Origin: Propionibacteriales bacterium
GTDB lineage: Bacteria > Actinomycetota > Actinomycetes > Propionibacteriales > Nocardioidaceae
Direction of reading: 5' to 3'
Assembly (NCBI GenBank): GCA_026392415.1
Contig: JAPLCC010000011.1
Coordinates: 62,001 to 126,000 of the forward strand
Length of the DNA stretch: 64,000 nucleotides
Shown: piece by piece, positions 53,595-61,877 of the stretch
Layout: each line of letters starts with the position of its first letter
How positions within the stretch are numbered: position 1 is the stretch's first letter
Notes under the pieces: model-generated
The model's input: only the letters and a program-made list of their open reading frames with translations
Told to the model about the DNA's origin: nothing
Databases searched by the model: none
Program-made: the position numbers and the translations under genes

Positions 53595-54334
53595 GACTGC
53601 GAGCGTACGGCGTCGCGCACGTAGCGCCACCAGAGGAACCCCGCGAAGGCCGCGAAGACCCACCACTCCACGGCGTACAGGATGTTGCGCAGGCCGGTGA
53701 ACCGGCTGGCCGGCGGCAATTGGTCCAGGGTCGCGGCCCTGACCCCTTCGCTCCGGTCGGCGGGCAGCGGCTGCTCCGCGACGACGTACGCGCCGTAGAG
53801 GTCCTGGCCCTCCTCGAGGAGCTGGAGCAGGTCCGCGATGCGCAGTGCGGGGACGACGTCGTCGTCCGGGTCGTCGTCCGGTTCGCCGGCGCTCTCCGTG
53901 GGCTGCAGCCAGCCGAGCACGTCGACCTCTCCCTCCGGCGGGGGCGGCACCTCCTCGAGATCCGTGTCGGCCGGCACCCAGCCGCGAACGACCGGGACGG
54001 CGGGCGAACCGGGCGCACCCACACTGATCGGGGTGACCAGCCACCTGCCGTCGGCTCCGTCGGCGTCCTGACGACCCGAGACCAGCACGGTGCCCTGGGC
54101 CAGGAAGGTGCCGCGGATCTCGACCGGTCGGCCGAGCCCAGCCGTCGGGAACGGGTCGTCGGGTCCCAGCACCTCGGTCATCGGCACCGGCTCGGCCTCG
54201 GTGAGGTCGACCTGCTCGGCCGCGCGGCGCTCCTGCCACGCGTCGTACTGCCACAGGCCCATGCCCGCCGCGAACGCGATGCAGACCAGCGCGAGGAGAT
54301 GGGCGCCCCACAGACGCGGGCTCCAGGGGCGCAC
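53591..54334 (-). CDS. SURF1-family cytochrome oxidase assembly protein
   Basis: A 247-residue membrane protein with SURF1 topology: an N-terminal membrane segment (LWGAHLLALVCIAFAAGMGL) followed by GLWQYDAWQERR, a periplasmic beta domain with PVEIRGTFL and VVRGWVP, and a C-terminal membrane segment (YAVEWWVFAAFAGFLWWRYV). It assists insertion of haem a into the aa3 oxidase. An acidic insert (EPDDDPDDD) sits in the beta domain. The GTG at 54334 was preferred because AGGAG lies six nucleotides before it; a GTG at 54352 is an alternative. It is divergent from a GntR regulator. Confidence 0.9.
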   Translation of the reverse strand: MRPWSPRLWGAHLLALVCIAFAAGMGLWQYDAWQERRAAEQVDLTEAEPVPMTEVLGPDDPFPTAGLGRPVEIRGTFLAQGTVLVSGRQDADGADGRWLVTPISVGAPGSPAVPVVRGWVPADTDLEEVPPPPEGEVDVLGWLQPTESAGEPDDDPDDDVVPALRIADLLQLLEEGQDLYGAYVVAEQPLPADRSEGVRAATLDQLPPASRFTGLRNILYAVEWWVFAAFAGFLWWRYVRDAVRSQS

Positions 54335-54365
54335 GCTCGACTCCTGGACCACACTTGAAGCGTAC

Positions 54366-54376
54366 TGGTCTGACCA
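54366..54376. promoter_or_regulatory. GntR/FadR-type operator
   Basis: TGGTCTGACCA is a perfect palindrome that fits the FadR-subfamily consensus TNGTNNNACNA. A second, imperfect dyad TGACCAGTTGGCCA follows at 54379-54392. They lie 38 nt upstream of the GntR start and also just upstream of the divergent SURF1 gene. Confidence 0.7.
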
Positions 54377-54413
54377 CTTGACCAGTTGGCCACATCCGGC
54401 TTACGGTCCCTCC

Positions 54414-55139
54414 ATGGCCCTGCGACCCGTCACCCGCCGCTCCGTGTCCGACCAGGTCTTCGACCAACTGGTCGACGACGTCGTCGACGGCGAGATCGCC
54501 GTCGGTGAAGCCCTTCCCAGTGAACGCCGGCTGGCCGAGGTGCTCGGCATCTCCCGGCCCGCTGTCCGCGAAGCGCTCCAGCGCATCGGGCAGACCGGAC
54601 TGGTCGAGGTCCGCCACGGCGGTGCCACCACCGTCCGCGACTTCAGGAAGTACGCCGGGCTCGACCTGCTGCCCAAGCTCCTGGTGCGCGGCGGGCGCCT
54701 CGACGCGGCGATCGTCCGCAGCGTCGTCGAAGCGCGCGCCGAGGTCGGCCCCGGAATCGCGGCCCTGGCCGCCGAACGGGGTGGGCCCGGTCTCGCAGCC
54801 GCGCTGGACGCGGTGGTCACCGACCTCGAGACCGCCGACGACGCGATCGCGTGGCAGTGCCTGGCCCTCGACTACTGGGACCTGATGGTCGATGGAGCCG
54901 ATTCGCTCGTGTTCCGGCTCATGTACAACAGCCTCCGCACGGCCTACGAACCCGCACTCCCCGCCCTCGCGGCGGTCCTCGCCGACGAGGTCGGACAGGT
55001 CGAGCCGTACCGACTGCTCGCCGGTGCGATCCGGGCCGGCGATCCAGCCACGGCCCGGGCAGCAGCCATCCGCGTGCTCACACCGACAGCGAGCTCCTTG
55101 CTCGGTGCGCTGGCCGCCCTGACCGGGGACGACGCATGA
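54414..55139 (+). CDS. GntR-family transcriptional regulator, FadR/FCD subfamily
   Basis: A 241-residue regulator. The winged helix-turn-helix (about 8-75) contains LPSERRLAEVLGISRPAVRE and the wing GLVEVRHGGAT. The C-terminal helical domain belongs to the FCD/FadR group. Such proteins bind organic acids or acyl-CoAs. An operator of exactly the family consensus lies upstream, so autoregulation is likely. The stop overlaps the start of the hydroxylase-like gene (ATGA), making that gene the probable regulated partner. Confidence 0.9.
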   Translation: MALRPVTRRSVSDQVFDQLVDDVVDGEIAVGEALPSERRLAEVLGISRPAVREALQRIGQTGLVEVRHGGATTVRDFRKYAGLDLLPKLLVRGGRLDAAIVRSVVEARAEVGPGIAALAAERGGPGLAAALDAVVTDLETADDAIAWQCLALDYWDLMVDGADSLVFRLMYNSLRTAYEPALPALAAVLADEVGQVEPYRLLAGAIRAGDPATARAAAIRVLTPTASSLLGALAALTGDDA

Positions 55140-55876
55140 CCCCGCGCGATGTCGAGGCCCTCGCGACGAGCCGCGTCGATGCGGACGAAGCGCGACTGAT
55201 CGTCGGTGACAAGGCCACGGGTCGGCGTACCAACCTGAGCCTGGGGGCGGTGTTCCGGGAGTACTGGAAGCACCCGAGCCCCTACCTGCTCAGCGCCTGC
55301 CTCCTCGCCGCGATCACCGGTCGTGTCCTGAGCGGCCGCGACGGCGACGGGTCGTGGTGGGAGCTCGCCATCCCCGTCGGCCTGATCGCGATCCTGCCCG
55401 TCGTGGAGTGGCTGGTCCACGTGTTCATCCTGCACTGGCGACCGCGGAAGGTGGCCGGACTGACCCTCGACCCGCTGCTCGCCCGCAAGCACCGCGCCCA
55501 CCACGCCGACCCACGCGCGATCCCGCTGGTCTTCATCCCGTGGCAGGCGCAGCTGTGGCTGGCGCCCGCCTGGGTCGGGCTGGCCTGGCTGGTGACTCCC
55601 GGCGCGACGTCAATGTTCGCGCTGCTGATCGCCGTCTACACGCTGATGTCCGGCTACGAGTGGACCCACTACCTGCTGCACAGCGACTACCGACCGAAGT
55701 CGGCGTACTACCGCAAGATCTGGCGCAACCACCGCCTGCACCACTACAAGAGCGAGCACTACTGGTTCACCGTGACCAGCGCTGGCACGGCGGACCGGCT
55801 CTTCGGTACGGCACCCGAGCCCAGCAGCGTGCCGACGTCGCCGACCGTTCAGCGCCTGCACGATCTCGGTCGCTAG
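55136..55876 (+). CDS. Fatty acid hydroxylase/sterol desaturase-family membrane protein
   Basis: A 246-residue di-iron membrane oxidase. The eight-histidine set is visible: HVFILH, KHRAHHADP, HYLLH and HRLHHYKSEHYWF. Four membrane segments flank these. The family hydroxylates or desaturates fatty acids, sterols or carotenoids using O2. The ATG overlaps the GntR stop, so expression is coupled to the regulator. The substrate cannot be told from sequence. Confidence 0.9.
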   Translation: MTPRDVEALATSRVDADEARLIVGDKATGRRTNLSLGAVFREYWKHPSPYLLSACLLAAITGRVLSGRDGDGSWWELAIPVGLIAILPVVEWLVHVFILHWRPRKVAGLTLDPLLARKHRAHHADPRAIPLVFIPWQAQLWLAPAWVGLAWLVTPGATSMFALLIAVYTLMSGYEWTHYLLHSDYRPKSAYYRKIWRNHRLHHYKSEHYWFTVTSAGTADRLFGTAPEPSSVPTSPTVQRLHDLGR

Positions 55877-55905
55877 TCCTGTGCGCGTGGCAGGCTGAGC
55901 CCGTG

Positions 55906-56673
55906 ATGATCCACCACCTGAACTGCGCCACGATGCGACCGCCGCTCGCCCCGGCCATGGTCGCCCACGTGCTCCTCGTCGAGCGAGCCGATGGGCTCAC
56001 CCTGGTCGACACCGGCTTCGGGACCGAGGACGTGGCGAACCGCAAGCGCCTCGGACGTCCGTTCCTGACCTCGGTGCGCCCGGTGCTCGACGCCAACGAG
56101 ACCGCCCTCGCACAGGTCCGCGCACTGGGCCACGAGCCGGGCGACGTCACCGACATCGTGGTGACCCACCTCGACCTCGATCACGCCGGCGGTCTCGCCG
56201 ACTTCCCGAACGCGCGCGTCCACGTCCACGCCACCGAGCACGCCGCGGTCCAGAAACCGCCGCTGCGCGAGCGGGCGCGCTACGTCCAGGCCCAGTGGGC
56301 ACACGGCCCTGCGTGGGCCACCCACGACGAGGCGGGTGACGACTGGTTCGGCTTCGCGTGCGTGAAGGCGATCTCCGACGACGTCCTCCTGATCCCGCTG
56401 CACGGTCACACCCGCGGTCACTCGGGCGTCGCCGTACGACGCGACGACGGGCACTGGCTCCTGCACGCCGGCGACGCGTTCTTCTCCGGTGGCCAGGTGG
56501 ACGACCCGCCGACATGCCCGGCCGCGCTGGTGATGTTCCAGCGGTTGATGGCCGTCGACAACCGGGCTCGCCTGGAGAACCTCGCGCGCCTGCAGGAACT
56601 CGCCGGCACCCATGCCGCGGACGTCACCGTCTTCTGCGCACACGACAGGGAGCAGTTCGAAGCCCTGCGCTGA
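55906..56673 (+). CDS. Metallo-beta-lactamase-fold hydrolase
   Basis: A 255-residue MBL-fold enzyme with THLDLDHAGG (the HxHxDH metal motif, with the first His replaced in part by the THLDLDH form typical of lactonase-like members), later His in GHTRGHSGV and Asp in HAGDAFFSGG, and a final CAHD. It resembles the quorum-quenching lactonase-like and glyoxalase-II-like branches. The ATG at 55906 was used; a GTG directly precedes it. It lies 29 nt after the hydroxylase gene and may be in the same transcript. The function is only general. Confidence 0.85.
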   Translation: MIHHLNCATMRPPLAPAMVAHVLLVERADGLTLVDTGFGTEDVANRKRLGRPFLTSVRPVLDANETALAQVRALGHEPGDVTDIVVTHLDLDHAGGLADFPNARVHVHATEHAAVQKPPLRERARYVQAQWAHGPAWATHDEAGDDWFGFACVKAISDDVLLIPLHGHTRGHSGVAVRRDDGHWLLHAGDAFFSGGQVDDPPTCPAALVMFQRLMAVDNRARLENLARLQELAGTHAADVTVFCAHDREQFEALR

Positions 56674-56692
56674 CCTCTGCCCCGTTGGTCGA

Positions 56693-56709
56693 GGGCCGTC
56701 CGACGGCCC
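56693..56709. terminator. Short GC hairpin between convergent genes
   Basis: GGGCCGTC and GACGGCCC form a perfect 8-bp stem around a single C, between the MBL-fold gene and the convergent lipoprotein gene. The flanks (TTGGTCGAG before it) resemble the ends of the 35-bp dispersed repeat, so it may be a degenerate relative. Confidence 0.45.
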
Positions 56710-56717
56710 GTCGCGAG

Positions 56718-57674
56718 CTAGCCCCGGCAGACCGCGAACGGCAGGTGCTGGGTCCGGGTGAGCTCGGCTGCGGCGACCGGGTCGCCGAGGGTGTAGCCGA
56801 GGCGCCCGGTCGACGGGTCGGCCACGGGGCGGCTCATCGCGAGGGGGAACTCCGGGTCCGTGGGCGGCATGACCTCGGCCAGGCGCGCCCGATCGAAGGC
56901 GTCCGAACGGTTGTCGCCCAGCAGGACGGTGGCCAGTTCGGCACCGAGCGCGACGGCGAAGGCGTCGAGCTCGTCGATCGCACGCAGCGCCGCCGCGGGT
57001 GCGGCTGCCAGCTGCTCCTTGATGCCGTCGCCGAAGACGGTGTCGAACGGCAAGCAGGTGCGGGTGAGGTAGGTCGAGACCGCCTCGCGGCCGGCGAGCC
57101 CGACCAGCTCGGGCTCGGCCCCCCAGGACTGCGCCGACTCGGGTGCTTGCGCCGACATGACCAAGTGGCGGTCGGCGTCGACGATCGCACCCTTGAGCGG
57201 ACCCACGCCGGCGTCGACTGCGCGCGCGACCGAGGCCATGGACGTCGTCGCGTGAAAGGCAAGGACCCAACCTTCGGCGTCACCGGAGTAGGAAGCCTCC
57301 CAGGCGACGTCGTCCTGGCTGATCCCGAAGTCCGCCCGCAGCCGCTCGTCGGCCGGGCGGAGCATGCCGAGCGAGAGCGTCGCGGTGCGCGGCACCAGCC
57401 GCCAGAACCGGGCCCGGTCCCTGGCCGTCCCCTCGCTGTCGAGGGAGCCGAAGCCCAGCACGAGGCGCAGCTGGTCGAAGTCGGTCACCATCACGGTGCT
57501 CGCGGCCGTCGGGACGAGGGCCAGGACGGCGGCCGAAGGCTCCAGCGAGTCGTCGTACTCGTCGACGACCACCTTGACGGTCGGCTCGTCCTGGTAGACG
57601 GGCTTCGGATCGCTGCTGCACGCCGTGAGGAGGGCAAGGCAGGCCAGCGCCGCTCCCATCCGCACGCCCCTCAC
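56718..57674 (-). CDS. Putative lipoprotein of unknown function
   Basis: A protein of about 318 residues with a lipoprotein signal: basic n-region (RGVRMG), short hydrophobic core ACLALLTAC with the lipobox Cys, then SSDPKP. The mature part (about 300 residues) is extracytoplasmic and has no domain I recognise; a repeated pattern of small and acidic residues and one further Cys pair (TRTCLPFD and FAVCRG) may form a disulfide. The GTG at 57674 gives a proper charged n-region; an ATG at 57659 would also keep the lipobox. It is encoded downstream of a secreted alpha/beta hydrolase, on the opposite strand to the MBL gene. Confidence 0.75.
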   Translation of the reverse strand: MRGVRMGAALACLALLTACSSDPKPVYQDEPTVKVVVDEYDDSLEPSAAVLALVPTAASTVMVTDFDQLRLVLGFGSLDSEGTARDRARFWRLVPRTATLSLGMLRPADERLRADFGISQDDVAWEASYSGDAEGWVLAFHATTSMASVARAVDAGVGPLKGAIVDADRHLVMSAQAPESAQSWGAEPELVGLAGREAVSTYLTRTCLPFDTVFGDGIKEQLAAAPAAALRAIDELDAFAVALGAELATVLLGDNRSDAFDRARLAEVMPPTDPEFPLAMSRPVADPSTGRLGYTLGDPVAAAELTRTQHLPFAVCRG

Positions 57675-57701
57675 GGCGCTGATCTTGCCATGACGGGGGC
57701 C

Positions 57702-57738
57702 GGGGTGGGCGCCACCTGACCCAGGTGGCGCCCACCCC
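57702..57738. terminator. Very strong hairpin after the alpha/beta hydrolase gene
   Basis: GGGGTGGGCGCCACCTG and CAGGTGGCGCCCACCCC form a perfect 17-bp stem with a 3-nt loop, 26 nt beyond the hydrolase stop (57764, minus strand) and upstream of the lipoprotein gene. No T-run. It should separate the two transcripts. Confidence 0.75.
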
Positions 57739-57763
57739 GCGAACGGAGAGTGCCTCAGCTGCC

Positions 57764-59389
57764 CTACCGTCCGACGGTCTGAGCGCGCTCGAGGCCGTCG
57801 CGCAGCGCAGCCGGCATCGGGTCGGCAGGAGCGATCGGACCGCTCCTGCGCAACGCACCCGCCGCACCCACCTCGGGTGCCGGAACCGGGTCGCACTGCT
57901 GGTCGCTGCGGTTGCCCGCCTTGCGTGCCGGCAACTTGCCGGTGTCGAGGTACGCGGCGATGGTGTCGTCCGTGCAGGCGATGCCGGAGAGCGAACCCGA
58001 GTGGGTGGTGCCTCCCACACCTTCGATGAGGTACGACGACGGGAACGCCTTGCGCGTGGCTAGAGCGCCGGAGTAGACCGTCGCCGCGTCGTAGGTCTCA
58101 CCGATCATCAGGATCCGTGAGTCCACGCGCTTGCCGCTGACCCGGAACGCATCGCGCGAGGGTGCCGGCCAGTTCAGGCAGGGCGCGTTGTACCAGGTGT
58201 TGCCCCAGGTCAGGAACGGGTGGTCCTCGTGGATCCGCCAGGCGTCGGCCTCGGTCCGGCGCCAGTTCGGCCACACCGCGTCGGTGCACTGGACACCGTT
58301 GTAGACCGCGAATCCGTTGTCGTCGCCGGGTCCGCCGTAGTTGGCGAGGATCGCCTCCCCGTCCCCGGTGTTGACCAGGGTCGCGTAGGCCTGGCCGAGA
58401 CCGGCCCAGTCGTAGACGTAGTAGCCGGCGCTGAGCATCACGTCGCCGAGCTCGTCGGGCCCCAGCTTGCCGCCGGCTGCCGGCTGCCGGTCGAGCTTGC
58501 GCAGCAGTCGGTAGTAGCCACGCTTGATGGCGCGCCAGTCGGAACCGAGCGCGAACACCGTGTCGTGATCCGCGAGCCACTTCCAGTACGTGTCCATGTT
58601 GAGGTCGAACTGGACGTTCTGGTCGAGATTCGCCTGGTAGAAGGCGTTCTTCGCGTTGAGCACGCCGTCCCAGACGAACCGGCCGACCTGGCCGGGGAAC
58701 ATCGTCGCGTAGACCTGCCCGAGGTAGGTGCCGTAGGAGAAGCCGTAGTAGTTGAGCTTCTTCTGGCCCACGGCCTTGCGCAGGCTTTCGAGGTCCTGGG
58801 CCACGTCGGTGGTCTTCAGGTGGGGCAGCAGCGCCCGGGCCTCGGACTTCGAGCAGGACCGGGAGTACCCGCGGGTGACCTCGCGCCACCAGCGACGGTC
58901 GGCAGCCCTCTCGGGCACGTAGTTGGGGCGGTCGTAGCCGGCACCGGCGTAGTCGGGGTCGCAGCTCAGCGACGGCGTGCTGCTGCCGACGCCGCGGGGG
59001 TCGAAGCCGTACCAGTCGTACTTCGCGCCCACGCCGTTCGGGATCGCGCCACCGAGGATCGAGTAGATCAGGCCGGAGCCGCCGGGGCCGCCGGGGTTGA
59101 CCGCGATCATTCCCTTGAAGTCAGGATCGGTGTGCAGCTTGCGGCTGACGGCGATGTGGATCTTCGTGCTGTTGGGCCGCGCGTAGTCGAGCGGGACCTC
59201 GAGCATCGCGCACTGCGCGCCGGCGGCGATCAACCGCGCGTTGGTGCACGCCCCCCAGTCCGGTGCCGGTGGCGTGTAGGACGCCGGACCGGCCGCCGCC
59301 CTGGGTGCGGCGGCGGTGCTCCCCGATGGCGCCAGCAGGGCCGTCGCGGCCGCCAGGACTGACGCCACGATCGTCAGTGATCTCTTCAC
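57764..59389 (-). CDS. Secreted alpha/beta hydrolase, tripeptidyl-aminopeptidase type
   Basis: A 541-residue secreted peptidase-like hydrolase. The signal peptide ends in an Ala-rich segment near residue 27. The catalytic nucleophile is in GFSYGTYLGQ, an oxyanion loop is NPGGPGGSG, and the C-terminal TAP-like region provides Asp in GETYDAAT and His in GTTHSGSL. Several Cys residues suggest disulfides outside the cell. Family members from Streptomyces remove tripeptides from exported proteins. The GTG at 59389 follows GGAGGG at good spacing; an ATG slightly upstream is in another frame. Confidence 0.9.
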   Translation of the reverse strand: MKRSLTIVASVLAAATALLAPSGSTAAAPRAAAGPASYTPPAPDWGACTNARLIAAGAQCAMLEVPLDYARPNSTKIHIAVSRKLHTDPDFKGMIAVNPGGPGGSGLIYSILGGAIPNGVGAKYDWYGFDPRGVGSSTPSLSCDPDYAGAGYDRPNYVPERAADRRWWREVTRGYSRSCSKSEARALLPHLKTTDVAQDLESLRKAVGQKKLNYYGFSYGTYLGQVYATMFPGQVGRFVWDGVLNAKNAFYQANLDQNVQFDLNMDTYWKWLADHDTVFALGSDWRAIKRGYYRLLRKLDRQPAAGGKLGPDELGDVMLSAGYYVYDWAGLGQAYATLVNTGDGEAILANYGGPGDDNGFAVYNGVQCTDAVWPNWRRTEADAWRIHEDHPFLTWGNTWYNAPCLNWPAPSRDAFRVSGKRVDSRILMIGETYDAATVYSGALATRKAFPSSYLIEGVGGTTHSGSLSGIACTDDTIAAYLDTGKLPARKAGNRSDQQCDPVPAPEVGAAGALRRSGPIAPADPMPAALRDGLERAQTVGR

Positions 59390-59412
59390 TTGTCATCCCT
59401 CCGAGTAGGTCA

Positions 59413-59428
59413 CACCGGATTTCCGGTG
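59413..59428. terminator. Small hairpin downstream of egtD
   Basis: CACCGGA and TCCGGTG form a perfect 7-bp stem around TT, in the gap between the egtD stop and the peptidase start on the same strand. It could terminate the egtB-egtD transcript or be an operator for the peptidase gene. Confidence 0.35.
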
Positions 59429-59493
59429 CGGGATCGACCTTGCCTCCTCGGATGACTCACGTCCACCCCGACGGCGAAAAGTTTGCGGTCAGA

Positions 59494-60474
59494 TCACGGC
59501 TTGACCGCAAGAGTCAGCGCGAAGTCGCCCGGCTCGTCGGTCCACACCCGCGCCACGTCGAGGCCCGCTGCCTCCAGTTCGGCGGCGATCTTGCTGACGC
59601 GGAACTTCGTGGAGATCTCGACCCGGATCTCTTCACCGACGGCGAGGTCGAGCACCAGATCGGCCCCGGGCACGTTGACCCGCTGCGGCACCTCGGCACG
59701 CAGCCGCATGTCGATGCGCTCCATGTGGGCGTCCCAGAAGGGGATGTAGGAGAACGCGCCCGGATCGAAGTCGGCGCCCAGCTCGCGGTTGACCACGGTC
59801 AGCGAGTTGCGGATGAACTCCTCCGTCACGCCGGCCTCGTCGTTGTAGGCAGCAATCAGGCGGTCGGTGCTCTTGACCAGGTCGGTGCCGAGAAGCACGG
59901 AGTCCCCGGGCTCGAGCAGGTCGGCGAGGGCGCCGAGGAAGGCGCTGCGCTCCTCGAGGTAGAGGTTGCCGATCGTGCCGCCCAGGAACGCGACCATGCG
60001 GCGTCCGCCGCGGGGCAGGTGGGCGAGGTGGAGCGTGAAGTCACCGACCACGCCGACGACCTCCAGGCCGGGGTAGGCATCGGCGATCTGCGCCGCTGCT
60101 TCGCGCAGCGTGCCCTCGGAGACGTCGACGGGCGCGAACCGGGTCAGCTGCCCGGCGCCGGTGAACGCGTCGAGCAGCAGCCGGGTCTTCTCGCTGGTGC
60201 CGCTGCCCAGCTCGACGAGCGTCGTCGCGCCGCTGGCCGAGACGATCTCGTCGGCATGGGCGGCGAGGATCGCCCGCTCTGCGTTGAACGGGTAGTACTC
60301 CGGCAGCCGCGTGATCCGGTCGAACAGGGCCGACCCGTGGTCGTCGTACAACCAACGGGGCGGGAGGGTGCGCGGATGGCGGGTCAGTCCGCGGCGTACG
60401 TCGTCGACCAGGCTCCCACGGGCCCAGTCGGACTCCAGCAGCACGCACATCTCGGGCTCGCGACGCTCGCTCAT
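59494..60474 (-). CDS. egtD: L-histidine N-alpha-methyltransferase EgtD
   Basis: A 326-residue SAM-dependent methyltransferase that trimethylates histidine to hercynine, the first step of ergothioneine synthesis. It shows the EgtD start ARGSLVDDVRRGL, the PPRWLYDDHGSALFDRITRL segment with EYYPFNAE, the SAM motif LVELGSGTSEKTRLLL, and the later FLGGTIGNL and ISTKF stretches. The ATG at 60474 overlaps the egtB stop (ATGA). Length is normal for the family. Confidence 0.94.
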   Translation of the reverse strand: MSERREPEMCVLLESDWARGSLVDDVRRGLTRHPRTLPPRWLYDDHGSALFDRITRLPEYYPFNAERAILAAHADEIVSASGATTLVELGSGTSEKTRLLLDAFTGAGQLTRFAPVDVSEGTLREAAAQIADAYPGLEVVGVVGDFTLHLAHLPRGGRRMVAFLGGTIGNLYLEERSAFLGALADLLEPGDSVLLGTDLVKSTDRLIAAYNDEAGVTEEFIRNSLTVVNRELGADFDPGAFSYIPFWDAHMERIDMRLRAEVPQRVNVPGADLVLDLAVGEEIRVEISTKFRVSKIAAELEAAGLDVARVWTDEPGDFALTLAVKP

Positions 60475-61763
60475 GCGGGCGCACCCCCGTCGGCGAGGCG
60501 CACTCCGCTCAAGGCCCAGCGGGCACCGGGCGGGAAGAAGTTGCGGTAGGTCGTGCGAGCGTGGTCGGGCGACGTCAGCGCGCAACCGCCACGCAGCACC
60601 ATCTGGTTGGACATGAACTTCCCGTTGTATTCGCCGATGGCCCCGGCGGCCGGGTGGAAGCCGGGGTAGGGCAGGTAGGCGGACGAGGTCCACTCCCAGC
60701 AGTCGCTGCCGACCTGCCGGAGGTGGCCGTCGGCCGGTCCGGCGGGTTGCGGGTGCCACGTCTGCGACCGGTCCTCGACCGAGGCGCGGGTGGCGTCGTC
60801 ACCGAGGTCGGTGCGTACGCCGTGCTCCCACTCGGCCTCGCTGGGGAGCCGCTTGCCCGCCCAGGTGGCGTAGGCATCGGCCTCGTAGTGGCTGACGTGG
60901 CTGACCGGGAGGCCCGGGTTGACCGGCCAGGTGCCGTGCAGGGTGTGCTCGAACCAGACCCCGTCGACCTCGGTCCAGTAGAACGGCGCGTTCCTCGACG
61001 GGTCGACCTTGTCGAGACCCGCCCAGCCGTCCGACAGCCACAGCTCCGGGCGGCGGTAGCCGCCGTCGGCCATGAACGCCAGCCACTCGCCGTTGGTGAC
61101 CAGCCGGTCGGCCAGCCGGTAGGGCTCCAGGTGCACCCGGTGCTCGGGCAGCTCGTTGTCGAAGGAGAACCCGTTGCCCCGGTGGCCGATCTCGACCAGT
61201 CCCCCGTCGACCTCGACCCAGCCCAGCCGGTCGGGCTCGGTCGGCGATGCCGGAGCGCCGGCGTAGACGGGCTGCAGCGGGTTGAGGGACAAGACGTGCT
61301 TGATGTCCATCAGCAACAGCTCCTGGTGCTGCTGCTCGTGGTGGAAGCCCAGCTCGATGGTCGCCGCCAACTTGTCGATGCTGCCCTGGTCGAGCTGGTC
61401 GACGAGCGTGCGCACCCGGTCGTCGACGTTGCTGCGGTAGATGCCGACGTCATGGGCACCCGGGCGACTGATGACGCCGCGCTCCGCCCGGGCATAGCGC
61501 GGGCCGACGGCTTCGTAGTAGCTGTTGAAGAGGAACCAGTACTTGTCCTGGTAGGGCGTGAAGCCCGCCTCGTTGTCGGCGAGCAGGAAGGTCTCGAAGA
61601 ACCAGGTCACGTGCGCGCGGTGCCACTTCGTCGGCGAGACGTCCGGCATCGACTGGACCGTCTGGTCCTCCGGGGAGAGCGGCGCGGCGAGCCCCTCCGT
61701 GTAGGAGCGCACCTCGTCGTAACGCTCCAGGATCGAGCCTGCGGTCCACTGTCCAGCAGTCAT
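60471..61763 (-). CDS. egtB: Hercynine oxygenase EgtB
   Basis: A 430-residue non-haem iron enzyme that joins hercynine to a thiol donor (gamma-glutamylcysteine or cysteine) as a sulfoxide. The N-terminal DinB-like domain provides the iron ligands His51 (WHRAHVTWFFET) and His142/His146 in HEQQHQE. The C-terminal FGE-sulfatase domain carries VTNGEWLAF, LPSEAEWEH, GSDCWEWTSS and VLRGGC. The ATG at 61763 was chosen over an earlier one because it gives the usual N terminus. It is the first gene of a two-gene operon with egtD. egtA, egtC and egtE are not in the window. Confidence 0.93.
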   Translation of the reverse strand: MTAGQWTAGSILERYDEVRSYTEGLAAPLSPEDQTVQSMPDVSPTKWHRAHVTWFFETFLLADNEAGFTPYQDKYWFLFNSYYEAVGPRYARAERGVISRPGAHDVGIYRSNVDDRVRTLVDQLDQGSIDKLAATIELGFHHEQQHQELLLMDIKHVLSLNPLQPVYAGAPASPTEPDRLGWVEVDGGLVEIGHRGNGFSFDNELPEHRVHLEPYRLADRLVTNGEWLAFMADGGYRRPELWLSDGWAGLDKVDPSRNAPFYWTEVDGVWFEHTLHGTWPVNPGLPVSHVSHYEADAYATWAGKRLPSEAEWEHGVRTDLGDDATRASVEDRSQTWHPQPAGPADGHLRQVGSDCWEWTSSAYLPYPGFHPAAGAIGEYNGKFMSNQMVLRGGCALTSPDHARTTYRNFFPPGARWALSGVRLADGGAPA

Positions 61764-61801
61764 GCCTTCGAGCCTAGAGAAGGCCACCGACAAAGCGAAG
61801 C

Positions 61802-61839
61802 GCCCCACCACGGCGTAAGGATTTGTTCACCGGTGGGGC
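61802..61839. promoter_or_regulatory. Inverted repeat between egtB and the flavoprotein gene
   Basis: GCCCCACC and GGTGGGGC form an 8-bp inverted repeat with a 22-nt spacer in the divergent region. It could be a shared operator; GC-rich repeats of this size also arise by chance, so confidence is low. Confidence 0.25.
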
Positions 61840-61877
61840 TGGACACGAGTGGTCACGACAGGTCCATGCTGGGTCGC

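Noticed and set aside
59121..59396. A 91-codon frame beginning with ATG at 59396, just upstream of the peptidase start
   Set aside because: It runs through the peptidase signal sequence in another frame; GGAGGG is better spaced for the GTG at 59389, and the signal peptide confirms that frame.
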